Positions 29,073 through 37,349 of a stretch of DNA of 64,000 bases are shown piece by piece. The translations under genes were made by a program, and so were the position numbers. The stretch spans positions 502,258 to 566,257 of the forward strand of contig NZ_KE695651.1 in the NCBI RefSeq assembly GCF_000454065.1. The letters run 5' to 3'. Below the pieces are notes generated by a model. That model worked only from the letters and a program-made list of their open reading frames with translations, had not been told where the DNA came from and did no database searches. Within the stretch, counting starts at the first letter, position 1; every line of letters starts with the position of its first letter. This DNA comes from Brevibacillus thermoruber 423 (GTDB taxonomy: Bacteria; Bacillota; Bacilli; Brevibacillales; Brevibacillaceae).

Positions 29073-30854
29073 ATGGACATGCGCTGGAATTTGGACGTGT
29101 TGTACCCGTCCTTCGATTCCCCGGAACTGCAAAAAGATTGGGACAAATTGTGCAGCGAAATGAAGGAACTGAAGGCGTGGAGCAAAGAACACCTGCACGG
29201 GCAGAATGACGCGGTTGAAAAAATGGAGACGTACATAACCAAACTCACGTCCGTGCTGCAAACGCAGTCCCGCCTGTACAGCTACGCGGAGCTGACCGCA
29301 AGCGTTGACGCGAAAAACGAACGCGCCCTGCAGTTGGTGGAACGGATTCAGGAGCAGGCGGTGGAACTGGTGGAGCCGGGCGTCCTGTTTCAACAATGGT
29401 TGGGAGCGCTTTCCGGCCTGGACAGCCTGATCAGCCAGTCTCCGCTGCTGGAAACGCACCGGTTCTTCCTCACCGAGACGGCGGAAAAGGCGAAGTACAT
29501 GCTGAGCGAAAAGGAAGAAATCATCCTGGCGAAGATGAAAAACACCGGCTCCAACGCCTGGGCAAAGCTGCAGGAGCTGCTCACCTCCACGCTGCTGGTG
29601 GACATTACCGTGGACGGCGAAGCGAAACAGCTTCCGCTGACGGTCGTGCGCAACATGGCCTACGAAAAAGACCCGCAGGTGCGCAGGACGGCGTATGAGG
29701 CGGAACTGGCCGCCTACAAGAAAATCGAGGAATCGTCCGCAGCCTGCCTGAACGGCATCAAGGGAGAGGTGATCACCACCGTCAAACTGCGCGGCTACCA
29801 ATCGGCTCTCGACAAAACGCTGCAGGACTCCCGCATGGACAAGGAAACGCTGGACGCGATGCTGACTGCGATGCGCGAAAGCCTGCCCGTCTTTCACAAG
29901 TACTACCGGACGAAAGCGAAGCTGTTGGGCCACGCGAACGGGCTGCCGTTCTACGATCTGTTCGCGCCCGTGGGAGAAGCGGACATGCGGTTTACCTATC
30001 AGGAGGCGCGGGACTTTATCGTCAAACACTTTGGCAGCTTCAGCGAAAAGCTGGCCAACTATGCCGCGCGCGCGTTTGACAACCGCTGGATTGACGCCGA
30101 ACCGCGCGAAGGCAAACGGGGCGGCGCGTTCTGCTACAACCTGCACGTCGTTAAAGAAAGCCGGATCATGTCCAACTTTACCGGCTCGTACAACGACGTG
30201 AGCACGCTGGCCCACGAACTGGGACACGGCTATCACGGCGAGTGCCTGGTGGACGAAGCGTTTTTGAACAGCGACTACCCGCTGCCGATCGCGGAGACGG
30301 CCTCCATCTTCTGCGAGACAATCATCGCCAAAGCGGCGCTTCAGCAGGCGACGGAGGAAGAGGCGTTTGCCATTTTGGAAAATGACATCTCCGGCGCGGG
30401 ACAGGTAATCGTCGACATCTACAGCCGCTACCTGTTTGAGTCAGAGCTGTTCAAGCGCCGCGAAAACGGTTCGCTTCCCGTCAGCGAGTTGAAGGCGATC
30501 ATGCTGCAGGCGCAAAAAGAGGCGTACGGCGACGGGCTGGACCACGAATTCCTGCACCCGTACATGTGGGTGTGCAAGCCGCACTACTACTACGCCGATT
30601 ACAATTTCTACAACTTCCCGTACGCCTTTGGCCTCCTGTTTGCCAAGGGGCTGTACGCCGAGTACCTGAAGCGCGGCGCCTCGTTTGTCGAACAATACGA
30701 TCAACTGCTTGCGGTCACCGGCAAGATGAACATTGCCGACGTCGCCGCCATCATGGACGTGGACGTCCGGTCCGCCGACTTCTGGCGCGGCTCGCTTGCC
30801 TTGATCGCGGAAGATGTCGAAACGTTCGTCTCCCTGGCCGCGTCCCGCAGCTAA
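29073..30854 (+). CDS. pepF: M3-family oligoendopeptidase F
   Basis: Cytoplasmic zinc endopeptidase that cuts short peptides, 593 aa, the usual PepF length. The zinc motif HELGH is at residues 381-385 in LAHELGHGYHGE. The third ligand Glu lies in the downstream IAETASIFCETII helix. The C-terminal Tyr-rich stretch (HYYYADYNFYNFPYAF) forms the substrate pocket of M3 enzymes. The ATG follows AAGAAGGAGG. It is a single-gene unit with its own promoter and terminator. Confidence 0.93.
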   Translation: MDMRWNLDVLYPSFDSPELQKDWDKLCSEMKELKAWSKEHLHGQNDAVEKMETYITKLTSVLQTQSRLYSYAELTASVDAKNERALQLVERIQEQAVELVEPGVLFQQWLGALSGLDSLISQSPLLETHRFFLTETAEKAKYMLSEKEEIILAKMKNTGSNAWAKLQELLTSTLLVDITVDGEAKQLPLTVVRNMAYEKDPQVRRTAYEAELAAYKKIEESSAACLNGIKGEVITTVKLRGYQSALDKTLQDSRMDKETLDAMLTAMRESLPVFHKYYRTKAKLLGHANGLPFYDLFAPVGEADMRFTYQEARDFIVKHFGSFSEKLANYAARAFDNRWIDAEPREGKRGGAFCYNLHVVKESRIMSNFTGSYNDVSTLAHELGHGYHGECLVDEAFLNSDYPLPIAETASIFCETIIAKAALQQATEEEAFAILENDISGAGQVIVDIYSRYLFESELFKRRENGSLPVSELKAIMLQAQKEAYGDGLDHEFLHPYMWVCKPHYYYADYNFYNFPYAFGLLFAKGLYAEYLKRGASFVEQYDQLLAVTGKMNIADVAAIMDVDVRSADFWRGSLALIAEDVETFVSLAASRS

Positions 30855-30868
30855 CCGATGTGCCCAAG

Positions 30869-30895
30869 AGCCCGACGAAAACCGTCGGGCTTTTT
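30869..30895 (+). terminator. Intrinsic terminator after pepF
   Basis: AGCCCGACG/CGTCGGGCT perfect 9-bp stem, 5-nt loop, T5 tail. Confidence 0.9.
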
Positions 30896-30956
30896 CGCGT
30901 GCGTATAGCCAGCCGGTCGGGTGGAGACGATATGAAAAAACGGATGAGGTGATATT

Positions 30957-31175
30957 GTGGTGAACGGATTGCAGTTGCTCGATCTGCTGCGGGAAACGGA
31001 AAACAAGATGCTCCATTTACATAGAGCCATCGACAGGATTACCAACGAACCCGACTTCAAGGAGTCGGTCAGCGTCTTGACCGAGGTGGTGCGGGATTAC
31101 CAGATGCAGTTGGATAAAATGAAACAGGCCTTGGGCAAAATCGAGATTGGTCAGCAGCACACCACCCAACAGTAG
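30957..31175 (+). CDS. Small coiled-coil protein, unknown
   Basis: A 72-aa hydrophilic protein from a GTG start preceded by GATGAGGTGAT. Heptad-like spacing of Leu/Ile/Met through residues ~4-60 suggests a helical hairpin or coiled coil. No cysteines, no signal peptide. No family recognised. It stands alone, with a terminator on either side. RBS, composition and the exact terminator placement support a real gene. Confidence 0.6.
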   Translation: MVNGLQLLDLLRETENKMLHLHRAIDRITNEPDFKESVSVLTEVVRDYQMQLDKMKQALGKIEIGQQHTTQQ

Positions 31176-31202
31176 ACCCAGCCTTGCTGTAAAGAAAATG
31201 TA

Positions 31203-31242
31203 AAAAAACAGCCTTCCATGCAAAGTGGAAGGCTGTTTTTTT
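31203..31242. terminator. Strong bidirectional terminator
   Basis: AAAAAACAGCCTTCCA and TGGAAGGCTGTTTTTT form a 16-bp perfect stem with a 7-nt loop, with A and T runs on either side. It isolates the exopolysaccharide operon from upstream transcription. Confidence 0.92.
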
Positions 31243-31427
31243 GGGAGCAACATACCAATTTTTTCAAGTAACTTGGACCTACGTCATGGTTTACACATCC
31301 TGCCATCCCATTTCTTTTGTCCATATGTCTCCCAAAAGGTTGCAGGACTGGCTGATGAATTCTCTGGGAATAAGGGCACGAAATTGGAATTGTATTACAT
31401 TTTCTTTACAAAACAGGTGTTCGTGAA

Positions 31428-31474
31428 GCAGGAAACTGCGACTATGGCCCGTGTGGAATTTCCTGCCGTATAAT
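31428..31474 (+). promoter_or_regulatory. Candidate promoter with operator dyad for the polysaccharide operon
   Basis: A perfect TATAAT lies at 31469-31474, 50 bp before the first gene, but no good -35 is seen at 16-18 bp. An 8-bp inverted repeat, GCAGGAAA (31428-31435) and TTTCCTGC (31459-31466), spans the -35 region with arms 31 bp apart, three helical turns. The weak -35 plus the dyad suggest an activator-dependent promoter. The rest of 31243-31427 is AT-rich with nothing recognisable. Confidence 0.5.
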
Positions 31475-31523
31475 GACCGACAGGCGTGTCAATCCGAGTA
31501 AAACGTGATCGGGGAGTGTCGAG

Positions 31524-33743
31524 ATGGAGAAGGCAGGGATTCGCAAACGAATCAGGTGGCTGCTCCTCGCGGGATTCGCCGGCGTCGCGATCGGCTATGC
31601 CATGTGGATGTTTCCCACGTCTGCCCAGGTTGAGACGGGGCAAACGGCGGAGGGGCACCATTTGAAATTCCGCACGCACGGCGAGCAGCTTCAGATGTAC
31701 AAAGACAGCGCGTGGAAACCCTACTTCGTCAAAGGGATCAACTTGGGGGCTTCCCTGCCGGGGCACTATCCTGGCGAGCTGCCGATCCAAAAGGAAGACT
31801 ACGAACGCTGGTTCGGCATGATGCACGAATTGGGTGTCAGAGCCGTGCGGATCTACACCATCCATCAGCCGGTCTTCTACGAGGCACTGGTGGAGTTCAA
31901 CCGGAAGCACGCCGATGATCCGCTCTACCTGATTCAGGGAATCTGGTCGCCGGAAGAAGCGCTGATCGAAAAGAAGGACGCGTTTTTGCCGGAGATCAAG
32001 ACCGAGTTTCGCCAGGAGATCGAATACGCCGTCGGAGCGGTGTACGGGGACATCGAGATTCCCGAGCGGCAGGGCAAAGCAAGCGGTACATACACGGCCA
32101 ATGCCGGTCCGTACCTGTTGGGCTGGCATGTCGGCACCGAGTGGGACCCGGAAATGGTGAGCCAGACAAACCGGGTGCGCAAACAGGAACCGATGTATCA
32201 CGGGCGTCACTTTCAGGCCGCTCCCGCAGCCACGCCGTTTGAAAGCTGGCTGGCGGAGATGCTGGATTATACGGCGCAGTTGGAGGCCAAACGGGGCTGG
32301 CAGCATCCGGTGACGTTTACCAACTGGGTCACCACCGATCCGCTCTCCCATCCGGGCGAGCCGATCATTCACGAGGACATGGTCAGTGTCGATCCGACGC
32401 ATATCCGGACCGTCAACTGGGAGGCGGGCTTCTTCGCCGCCTATCACGTCTATCCGTATTATCCCGACTTTTTCCGCTTTGATCCGGCGTTGAGGACGGT
32501 GAAAAACGAGCGCGGCGAGGTCGATCCGTACAAAGCCTACCTCAGGCAGTTGAAATCTCACCACAGGGGGATGCCTGTCATGGTTACCGAATTTGGCGTT
32601 CCCTCTTCCTTGGGAGTCGCGCACCTCGGCCCCTTGGGGCGCGACCAGGGCGGACACGACGAGCGCGAGCAAGGACGCATCAATGCGGAACTGCTTCAGG
32701 AGATATACGCCGAGGGGTATTCGGGCGCCATTCTGTTCGCCTGGCAGGACGAATGGTTCAAACGGACGTGGAACACCATGCGGTTCGAGATCCCGGAAGA
32801 CCGGCGCGCCTACTGGAAAAACGAACTGACCAACGAATCGTTCTTCGGACTGTTGGCGATGGACGCCGGCAAGGAGGATGACCTGGTCATAGACGGGAAG
32901 GCGGACGATTGGGACAGGCTGCCGGCGGAGGAAAAGCGCAGGATCCCGGCACACATGCCCGGATTCCGCGACATCTGGATGACGCATGACGAAGCGTACG
33001 TCTACCTGCTGGCCCGGTTGGACGGTGCGTTCCAGCCGGAGAAGGAAACGGTGTACATCGGCTTTGACACCATTCCGGGCGGCAACCGGCAGTCCGGCGA
33101 ACTTCCCGGACTGTCGCTGGACGAAGGCCTGGAGGCGCTCGCGGTGTTGGGAACCGAGCAGGAAAGCCAGGTCAAACTGGCGGCCCAGTACGATTTTCAC
33201 CGCCGACTGTACGGGGAGCGGTTCGGGATGATCAACGTCCCGGAGGAGGAGCGCCGAGACAATTCCGGCCTGTTTACGCCGGTGAAGCTGGCGGTCAGCC
33301 TGGAGATGTCGCCCCCGGATACGAAGCAGGTCCATCCGTTTGAGGAGGTGGTGGTAGGAAAGCTGCGTCGGGGGACGACCGCTGTTGGAAAAGAAGGCTA
33401 CAGCTCGCAGGCACACTGGCAGGTCAACGGTGAGTGGTTGGAAGTGCGCATTCCCTGGATGCTGCTGGGATTTACCGATCCGAGCACGAAACACGTCCTG
33501 AGCTATGGAGACGGCAAAACCAAGTCGTTTACCGCCGTCGCAACCGAAGGGATTCGCATCATTGGCCTGCGGGGGGAAAAAGCGTCCGGACGGCTCCGCG
33601 GAGTGGGCGACACCGTTGTGCCGCTCTCGACATGGGAGCGGTATACCTGGCGGGATTGGGAGCAGCCGCAGTTTTCGGAACGAAAAAAGGAGAGCTATTC
33701 GATCTACCAGAAAGCGCTGCAGACCATTCCGGCCTACCGCTAG
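31524..33743 (+). CDS. Membrane-anchored glycoside hydrolase-like protein with C-terminal CBM9-like domain
   Basis: 739-aa protein. Residues ~10-30 form one uncleaved transmembrane helix, so the bulk is outside the cell. Residues ~55-430 look like a clan GH-A TIM barrel. The putative acid/base Glu206 is in GWHVGTEWDPE after strand 4, and the nucleophile Glu356 in MVTEFGVPSS after strand 7. A substrate Trp follows in LFAWQDEWFKRTW. Residues ~450-720 begin with VIDGKADDWD, typical of CBM9/DOMON-type sugar-binding sandwiches. First gene of the polysaccharide operon. Likely trims or releases the polymer, or acts as a surface glycosyl-transferring enzyme. Exact GH family not assigned. Confidence 0.72.
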   Translation: MEKAGIRKRIRWLLLAGFAGVAIGYAMWMFPTSAQVETGQTAEGHHLKFRTHGEQLQMYKDSAWKPYFVKGINLGASLPGHYPGELPIQKEDYERWFGMMHELGVRAVRIYTIHQPVFYEALVEFNRKHADDPLYLIQGIWSPEEALIEKKDAFLPEIKTEFRQEIEYAVGAVYGDIEIPERQGKASGTYTANAGPYLLGWHVGTEWDPEMVSQTNRVRKQEPMYHGRHFQAAPAATPFESWLAEMLDYTAQLEAKRGWQHPVTFTNWVTTDPLSHPGEPIIHEDMVSVDPTHIRTVNWEAGFFAAYHVYPYYPDFFRFDPALRTVKNERGEVDPYKAYLRQLKSHHRGMPVMVTEFGVPSSLGVAHLGPLGRDQGGHDEREQGRINAELLQEIYAEGYSGAILFAWQDEWFKRTWNTMRFEIPEDRRAYWKNELTNESFFGLLAMDAGKEDDLVIDGKADDWDRLPAEEKRRIPAHMPGFRDIWMTHDEAYVYLLARLDGAFQPEKETVYIGFDTIPGGNRQSGELPGLSLDEGLEALAVLGTEQESQVKLAAQYDFHRRLYGERFGMINVPEEERRDNSGLFTPVKLAVSLEMSPPDTKQVHPFEEVVVGKLRRGTTAVGKEGYSSQAHWQVNGEWLEVRIPWMLLGFTDPSTKHVLSYGDGKTKSFTAVATEGIRIIGLRGEKASGRLRGVGDTVVPLSTWERYTWRDWEQPQFSERKKESYSIYQKALQTIPAYR

Positions 33744-33780
33744 TGGTCAAGTCAGAGGAGAGGAGAGGAGTGCGAGAAGC

Positions 33781-34947
33781 ATGTTTCAACATCTGCAGAT
33801 CGCATACGGGTTTATCTGCGTCGCATCCGCACTGATTGTCAGCGGGGTGGTCCTCCTGCTCGTGATCAAGTGGCGAAACCTGCGAATGGCCCGCATGAAA
33901 GACGAAGCACGAAAAAAGCAGCAGGACTATGTTGCGTACGTCATCGCCCATCTCGATGCGGACGAGGAGTTGAAACTCCCGGTCGGTCCGCTCGGCAAGT
34001 GGGACCTGGCCGTGCTGGAAGAGCAGTTGATCGAGCTGGCCGAGCGCGTCAAAGGAAAGCATCGCGAGCGTCTGGCCGAGCTGTTTGAGCGGCTGGGGCT
34101 GCCGGAAAAAGAACTGGCCCGTCTCACCCGTTCGTTTGGCGTAAACCGCTTGGACGCCGCCTACAAACTGGGGGCGATGGGCTGCAGCCAGGCCGCTCCC
34201 GCGCTGTTGTCGGTCCTGAAAACGGAGCGGGACGAACCGGGGCGCTTTATCATCGCCCGAGCGATCGCCCGCTGCGCCCGGGATACGGCGGACCTGCGCG
34301 AAATGGTCGCGCACATGGTCGCCCTTTCTCCGGAATCGCCCCGGCTTTTGGCCGAGATCCTGTGCGAGTCGGCCGTCGATCCCGCGCCGCTGATGCGGGA
34401 GTGGATCGAGCATTCCGATTGGCGGCTGGTGCTGGTTGCGATGGCCGGGATGCCGTCCACGGCTGACCGGGAGCTGATCGGCAGCTTGTGGAAGCTGATC
34501 GGAGCGGACGAGAAAGAGGTCCGCATCAACGCGGCCAAGCTTCTGCTCCGGACGGGGGATTGGGTGACGCCGCAGCAGGTGGAATCGCTCATCAAGCACC
34601 CGGATTGGGAGATCAGATCGCTCACGGCCAAGTCGATCGGCAGATGGGCGGACGACAGCTATGTGCCGCTGCTCAGCCGGTCCATTGACGACGAGAACTG
34701 GTGGGTGCGGTACAATGCCGCCCGCAGCCTGGCCAAACTGGGCGACGACGGATTCCGTGCCCTGTGCGAGATCGCCTCGCAGGCGAAGCAAAAAGAAATC
34801 GCCGACCTGGCCATGCAAAATATCCAGGACGCGCTCCGCGACGAGAGCACCGGCAGCGGTCAGGCTGGTGCCGCGGGAGCCAAAACCAAGCATGCCATGT
34901 ACCACTCTTATTTCAACACGCAGCGGGCGGGCCATATGACGGGATAG
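33781..34947 (+). CDS. Membrane-anchored HEAT-repeat protein
   Basis: 388 aa. One N-terminal transmembrane helix (residues ~8-32), then a Lys/Glu-rich coil, then about six helical repeats of 30-35 residues (~residues 130-360) with the HEAT pattern. The clearest repeats are around VRINAAKLLLRTGD, IRSLTAKSIGRWAD and VRYNAARSLAKLGDDG. A basic, disordered tail ends the protein. The scaffold faces the cytoplasm if the N-terminus is out. It lies directly before the polysaccharide synthase, so it may be an assembly or docking factor for it. That function is inference. Confidence 0.75.
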   Translation: MFQHLQIAYGFICVASALIVSGVVLLLVIKWRNLRMARMKDEARKKQQDYVAYVIAHLDADEELKLPVGPLGKWDLAVLEEQLIELAERVKGKHRERLAELFERLGLPEKELARLTRSFGVNRLDAAYKLGAMGCSQAAPALLSVLKTERDEPGRFIIARAIARCARDTADLREMVAHMVALSPESPRLLAEILCESAVDPAPLMREWIEHSDWRLVLVAMAGMPSTADRELIGSLWKLIGADEKEVRINAAKLLLRTGDWVTPQQVESLIKHPDWEIRSLTAKSIGRWADDSYVPLLSRSIDDENWWVRYNAARSLAKLGDDGFRALCEIASQAKQKEIADLAMQNIQDALRDESTGSGQAGAAGAKTKHAMYHSYFNTQRAGHMTG

Positions 34948-35062
34948 GCGTGGAGTACTTCCCCGAGAAGGGAGATTGCAGCACGAACAACTTCCGTGAC
35001 AGAAGGACAGCTTCATCGGAAGGTCTACGATTGAGGTTTTCTTCGGAGGGAAAGGAGGAATT

Positions 35063-36478
35063 ATGCGCGATCTGTTGCTGGGTTACGGGTTGTTTGCCAT
35101 GTACTACGTCTTGGTGGTCAACTCGATTTACCTGCTGATTACCATCTTCTCGCATCTGAACATCTCGTCGATCATGAAGCGATCCCGGTTTACCCGCTAC
35201 CAGTCACTTGCCGGATCGGAGCGGGTGCCGCCCGTCTCCATCCTGGTGCCGGCGTACAACGAGGAGCTGACAATTATCGAGAACGTTCGTTCCCTGCTGG
35301 CTCTGCATTATCCGCAGTACGAAGTGATCGTGATCAACGACGGGTCCAAGGACGAGACGCTGCAGGTGCTGATCCGCGAGTTCGGATTAATCCGGCAGCC
35401 GCACGCCCGGATCCGCAACGTGGTGCATTCGTCGCCCGTCAACGGGATTTATCACAACCCGCAGTACCCGCAGCTCTATGTCATCGACAAGGAAAACGGC
35501 GGCAAGGCGGACTCGCTCAACGCAGGCATCAACTTGTCCCACTATCCGCTGATCGCGTCGATTGATGCCGATTCCTTGCTGGAAAAAGACGCGCTCATCC
35601 GGATGGCGCAGGTGTACATGGAAAATCCGGAAGAGACCGTCGCCATCGGCGGCAACGTGCGCATCGCCAACGGCTGCCTGATCGAGGACGGCATCGTCAA
35701 GGAAGTGAAACTGCCCGACAAACTGCTGCCGATGTTTCAGACCATCGAATACATGAAGGCCTTTCTCGGCGGCCGGATTGGATGGAGCTCGATCAACGGG
35801 CTGATCATCGTGTCGGGGGCGTTCGGCCTCTTCCGCAAAGACTGCGTGATCAAAGTGGGCGGCTACCGCGAAGGGTACCCCGGCGAGGATATGAACATCA
35901 TCATCAAGCTGCACAAGTACATGCTGGAGAACAAGCAAAAGTACCGTGTTGCCTTTTGTCCCGATGCCGTCTGCTGGACGCAGGCGCCGGACACGTTCCG
36001 CATCTTGAGCAGCCAGCGGAAGCGCTGGGGCCGGGGCAACCTGAAAAACATGCTGGAATACCGGCACATGCTGTTCAACCCTAAGTACAAGGTGATGGGC
36101 CTGTTGACCATGCCGTACAACGTGCTGTTTGAAACGCTGAATCCCTATTTCAAGCTGACTGGGCTGCTCGCCCTGCTGGGATACAGTTGGATGGACATGA
36201 CCCATGCCCACATCGTGCTGGTCTTTATGGCGATCAACCTCTTGTTCGGTTACATGCTCACCGTCAGTGCGATTTTGCTGGAAGAGCGGGCGTTCCGCCG
36301 CTATCCGAAAATGAGCGACCTCGCCAAACTGTTGGGGTACGGGTTCCTGATGTTTTTCGGGTACTACCAATTGGGAGCGATTTGGCGCCTCCTCGGTCAC
36401 ATTGAGTTTTTCCGCAAGAACAACACGTGGGGTGTCATGACGCGGCAGAGCTGGAAAGTAGAGACGCGACAATCGTGA
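35063..36478 (+). CDS. Processive glycosyltransferase family 2 (polysaccharide synthase)
   Basis: 471-aa membrane synthase. An N-terminal helix (~5-30) precedes the GT-A domain: VSILVPAYNEE, the UDP-binding DGSKDETLQVL, the metal-site DADS in ASIDADSLLEKDAL, and the processivity motif QRKRW at 318-322. Three to four transmembrane helices follow (~355-445) and form the export channel. This is the architecture of the PNAG synthase IcaA/PgaC, hyaluronan and cellulose synthases. RBS GGAGGGAAAGGAGG. The linked UDP-GlcNAc 6-dehydrogenase suggests that the polymer contains GlcNAc-derived uronic acid. Confidence 0.9.
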   Translation: MRDLLLGYGLFAMYYVLVVNSIYLLITIFSHLNISSIMKRSRFTRYQSLAGSERVPPVSILVPAYNEELTIIENVRSLLALHYPQYEVIVINDGSKDETLQVLIREFGLIRQPHARIRNVVHSSPVNGIYHNPQYPQLYVIDKENGGKADSLNAGINLSHYPLIASIDADSLLEKDALIRMAQVYMENPEETVAIGGNVRIANGCLIEDGIVKEVKLPDKLLPMFQTIEYMKAFLGGRIGWSSINGLIIVSGAFGLFRKDCVIKVGGYREGYPGEDMNIIIKLHKYMLENKQKYRVAFCPDAVCWTQAPDTFRILSSQRKRWGRGNLKNMLEYRHMLFNPKYKVMGLLTMPYNVLFETLNPYFKLTGLLALLGYSWMDMTHAHIVLVFMAINLLFGYMLTVSAILLEERAFRRYPKMSDLAKLLGYGFLMFFGYYQLGAIWRLLGHIEFFRKNNTWGVMTRQSWKVETRQS

Positions 36479-36502
36479 CGCATCTGCAAAGGAGTGGAGA
36501 AG

Positions 36503-37321
36503 ATGCCTACAAGCGGTAACCAACGTGTGGCAGAGTCCCGGTTTGCCGAAAAGCTGTCGTATTTTCTGCGGTACTACGAGGCCAGCAACCTGGCGTGCGG
36601 TCTGATTGCCGCCCGATGCGAACCAGACGGCGACCCGGAATGGGCCGGGCTGCAGCAGTTGATCCAGGAGCGCGATCCCCAGCGGGCCGTCCAGGTGTTT
36701 TACGACGAGCAGTCGAAGGTGCTGTTCCTCTTGCTGGATGGCACATCGCTGGCCGATACGCACTATCTGGCGCTGCAGGTCAAGGAGAGGCTGCGCGATC
36801 GCCACCGGCTGCAGGGGCACGTCTGCATCGCCAGCTTTCCCGAAAGCGGCGAATCGTTCGAGGCGTTGTATCAGGAAGTGATCCGGCGGCTGGACCGTGA
36901 GGCCGGCGCCGCTGACGGCTTGCAGTTTGTCGTGTGCCAGCCGTCCGTGCGGCCTCACCGCCTGCTGTTGATCGAGAGCGACCCCGTCGTCAGGCAGCTC
37001 CTGGCGGTTCGGTTCGCTCGCAGCGGGTACGACGTGCATACCGCGAAGGACGGCGCAGAGGGGATGGAAAAGTACCTGCAGCTGCGTCCCGACCTCGTGA
37101 TCACGGAACTGACGCTGCCGGTGATGAACGGGTACCAGGTGATCGATTGGCTTCGCGAGCAGCAGGAACCTGACGCGCGATGCAAAATCGTGGTGCTGAC
37201 GGACAAACGTCTGGAGGATGACATGACCAAATGCTTCCAAAAAGGCGTTGCCGACTATATCACCAAACCGTTTTCCCCCATTGAGCTGGACTGGCGCATC
37301 AAGCGTTTGCTGGTCTCCTAG
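36503..37321 (+). CDS. GGDEF-remnant plus receiver protein with Asp-to-Glu phospho-site
   Basis: 272 aa. Residues ~10-145 resemble a shortened, degenerate GGDEF-type fold (VLFLLLDGTSLADTHYLALQVKERL, then an SFPESGESFEALYQEVIRRL end) but the GGDEF loop itself is absent. Residues ~150-270 are a receiver domain. Acidic pocket is IESDP, switch Thr is in VVLTDK, and the invariant Lys in ITKPFSP. The phospho-acceptor position is Glu202 (VITELTLPVMNG) where Asp is expected. The protein therefore should not be phosphorylated and may be locked active. ATG 36503 chosen because AAAGGAG fits it. Between the synthase and the sugar dehydrogenase; a probable regulator of polymer synthesis. Confidence 0.82.
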   Translation: MPTSGNQRVAESRFAEKLSYFLRYYEASNLACGLIAARCEPDGDPEWAGLQQLIQERDPQRAVQVFYDEQSKVLFLLLDGTSLADTHYLALQVKERLRDRHRLQGHVCIASFPESGESFEALYQEVIRRLDREAGAADGLQFVVCQPSVRPHRLLLIESDPVVRQLLAVRFARSGYDVHTAKDGAEGMEKYLQLRPDLVITELTLPVMNGYQVIDWLREQQEPDARCKIVVLTDKRLEDDMTKCFQKGVADYITKPFSPIELDWRIKRLLVS

Positions 37322-37349
37322 ACATACAAAAAAACCGGAGGGATGCCAA

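Noticed and set aside
31225-31473. 82-codon open frame before the polysaccharide operon
   Set aside because: Begins inside a terminator hairpin, no RBS, composition unlike the neighbouring genes.
31395-33494. Long - strand open frame antisense to the glycosidase gene
   Set aside because: No recognisable domain or RBS, and composition follows the codon bias of the + strand gene.
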